The notes beneath the pieces are model-generated. The model was not told the DNA's origin. It saw nothing but the letters and a program-made list of their open reading frames with translations, and ran no database searches. From a filamentous cyanobacterium ESFC-1 (lineage in GTDB: Bacteria > Cyanobacteriota > Cyanobacteriia > Cyanobacteriales > Spirulinaceae), in NCBI GenBank assembly GCA_000380225.1, contig KB904821.1, forward strand, positions 5,226,891-5,278,705: 51,815 nucleotides of DNA, in the 5' to 3' direction. How positions within the stretch are numbered: position 1 is the stretch's first letter; each line of letters opens with the position of its first letter. Shown here one piece after another: positions 51,061 to 51,815 of the stretch. The translations under genes and the position numbers were made by a program.

Positions 51061-51720
51061 ATGAATCTTTCTACCATTCAAAAACGCTTATTTGCCTGGG
51101 GAATGTCGAGAGCCAATCACGCCGACACCCAAAACATTAGTCTGCGCGGATGTGCTAACCATAATAACTTTGCCAGTCTCAAACAAGACTTATTAAGCGA
51201 TTTACAAGGCACAGTTTTAGAAATAGGGGCGGGGGCTGGTGCCAACTTTAGTAAATATAATCCCTCGATTCATTGGATTGGCATAGAACCTAATATATTT
51301 ATGCACAATTACCTCAAAGAAGAAGCCCAACGCCAAGGATTTAATAACATCGAACTACATCAAGGTACAGCCGAAAATCTGCCTTTGGGCGATCGCACCG
51401 TGGATGTCGTCGTCAGTACCCATGTTCTTTGCTCCGTGAGCGATCCTGACCGCAGTTTACAAGAAATTCTGCGCGTCCTCAAACCCGGCGGTAAACTGGT
51501 TTTTCTCGAACATATTGCCGCCCACTCCGGTACAACAACCCGTTTATTACAAGACAGCATTGCCCCAATTTGGAAAGCTTTATTCGATCGCTGTCACCCC
51601 AACCGCGAAACCGAAAAAGTCTTAGAAAATGCTGGCTTCCAAACGGTTCAAAATGCTCATTTTGAGTTAGATTTTCCCGTTGTTAGTCCCCACATTGCCG
51701 GAGTCGCAATTAAGGCTTAA
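51061..51720 (+). CDS. Class I SAM-dependent methyltransferase
   Basis: 219 aa. SAM-binding motif I is VLEIGAGAGANFSKY; GIEPN is the motif II acidic position; then GTAENLPLGDRTVDVVVSTHVLCSV and ILRVLKPGGKLVFLEH. The PGG loop and the C-terminal part resemble small-molecule (UbiE/Methyltransf_11) enzymes. The opening (MSRANHADTQNISLRGCANHNNFASLK) is not a known signal. Substrate unknown. It probably shares a transcript with the rhodanese gene. Confidence 0.88.
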   Translation: MNLSTIQKRLFAWGMSRANHADTQNISLRGCANHNNFASLKQDLLSDLQGTVLEIGAGAGANFSKYNPSIHWIGIEPNIFMHNYLKEEAQRQGFNNIELHQGTAENLPLGDRTVDVVVSTHVLCSVSDPDRSLQEILRVLKPGGKLVFLEHIAAHSGTTTRLLQDSIAPIWKALFDRCHPNRETEKVLENAGFQTVQNAHFELDFPVVSPHIAGVAIKA

Positions 51721-51724
51721 TTTT

Positions 51725-51815
51725 GTTATTGGTTGTTGGTTGTTGGTTGTTGGTTGTTGGTTGTTGGTTGTTGGTTGTTGGTTGTTGGTTGTTGGTTGTT
51801 GGTTGTTGGTTGTTG
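51725..51815. repeat. Heptamer array (TTGTTGG), open at the window end
   Basis: About 13 copies of TTGTTGG, beginning with one TTATTGG variant, run to the window end right after the methyltransferase stop. Confidence 0.9.

Overview
The window is chromosomal DNA of a cyanobacterium, probably a filamentous one. The palindrome GCGATCGC (HIP1) recurs throughout. There is a Rieske protein of the cytochrome b6f type, a pilMNOQ set without pilP, a four-ACT-domain aspartate kinase, an orthocaspase-like protein, a kinase fused to WD40 repeats, and many heptanucleotide tandem repeats of the kind long known in cyanobacterial intergenic DNA. No genus can be named from the sequence alone.

Layout. 1-1650: right part of an IS607-type element (tnpA tail plus an intact tnpB). 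1742-3322: a small unknown gene, then a HIP1-free two-gene unit (PD-(D/E)XK-like protein and PIN-like protein). 3385-3457: tRNA-Ala(CGC). 3470-11827: a HAD protein, a secreted protein, a Uma2 protein, uvrC, a PH-domain protein, hisIE, birA and an M23 peptidase. 11830-14040: a repeat-dense stretch holding a second tnpB and the 3' remnant of a broken gene. 14098-17336: a secreted protein, a pseudo-orthocaspase and a DUF2237 protein. 17648-23678: a lactate-permease-like transporter, a DUF1232 protein, lysC, a DUF3592 protein and a DUF1499 protein. 23891-28974: kinase-WD40, apgM, map and a lipoprotein. 29010-30598: a third tnpB and another gene remnant. 30696-36928: a BON protein and pilMNOQ. 37224-42018: HU, cobD, an Rpn-type nuclease gene with a duplicated tail, a membrane protein and a deoxyhypusine-synthase-like protein. 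42336-45354: feoA-feoB-feoC ferrous iron uptake. 45546-49272: an atypical P-type ATPase cluster. 50054-51720: a Rieske protein, a rhodanese and a methyltransferase. The window ends in a heptamer array.

Functional units. feoABC lies on one strand, with feoA and feoB overlapping and a 15-bp GATAA-type palindrome at the feoA start. pilMNOQ encodes the alignment complex and secretin of a type IV pilus and ends in a strong terminator. The P-type ATPase, a free-standing protein carrying the same N-terminal fold, and two small one-helix proteins look like one system. In the ATPase the membrane CPx motif is replaced by Phe-Val-Thr, so its substrate cannot be read from the usual rules. This is the best candidate here for undescribed biology.

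Intergenic DNA is rich in repeats: eight copies of a TAGGGGCGGGGTTTCCCC palindrome (three of them inside a larger composite element), heptamer arrays in several sequence flavours, a 13-bp-stem hairpin family, and two tandem arrays (19 bp x4 and 25 bp x3.6) beside the second tnpB.
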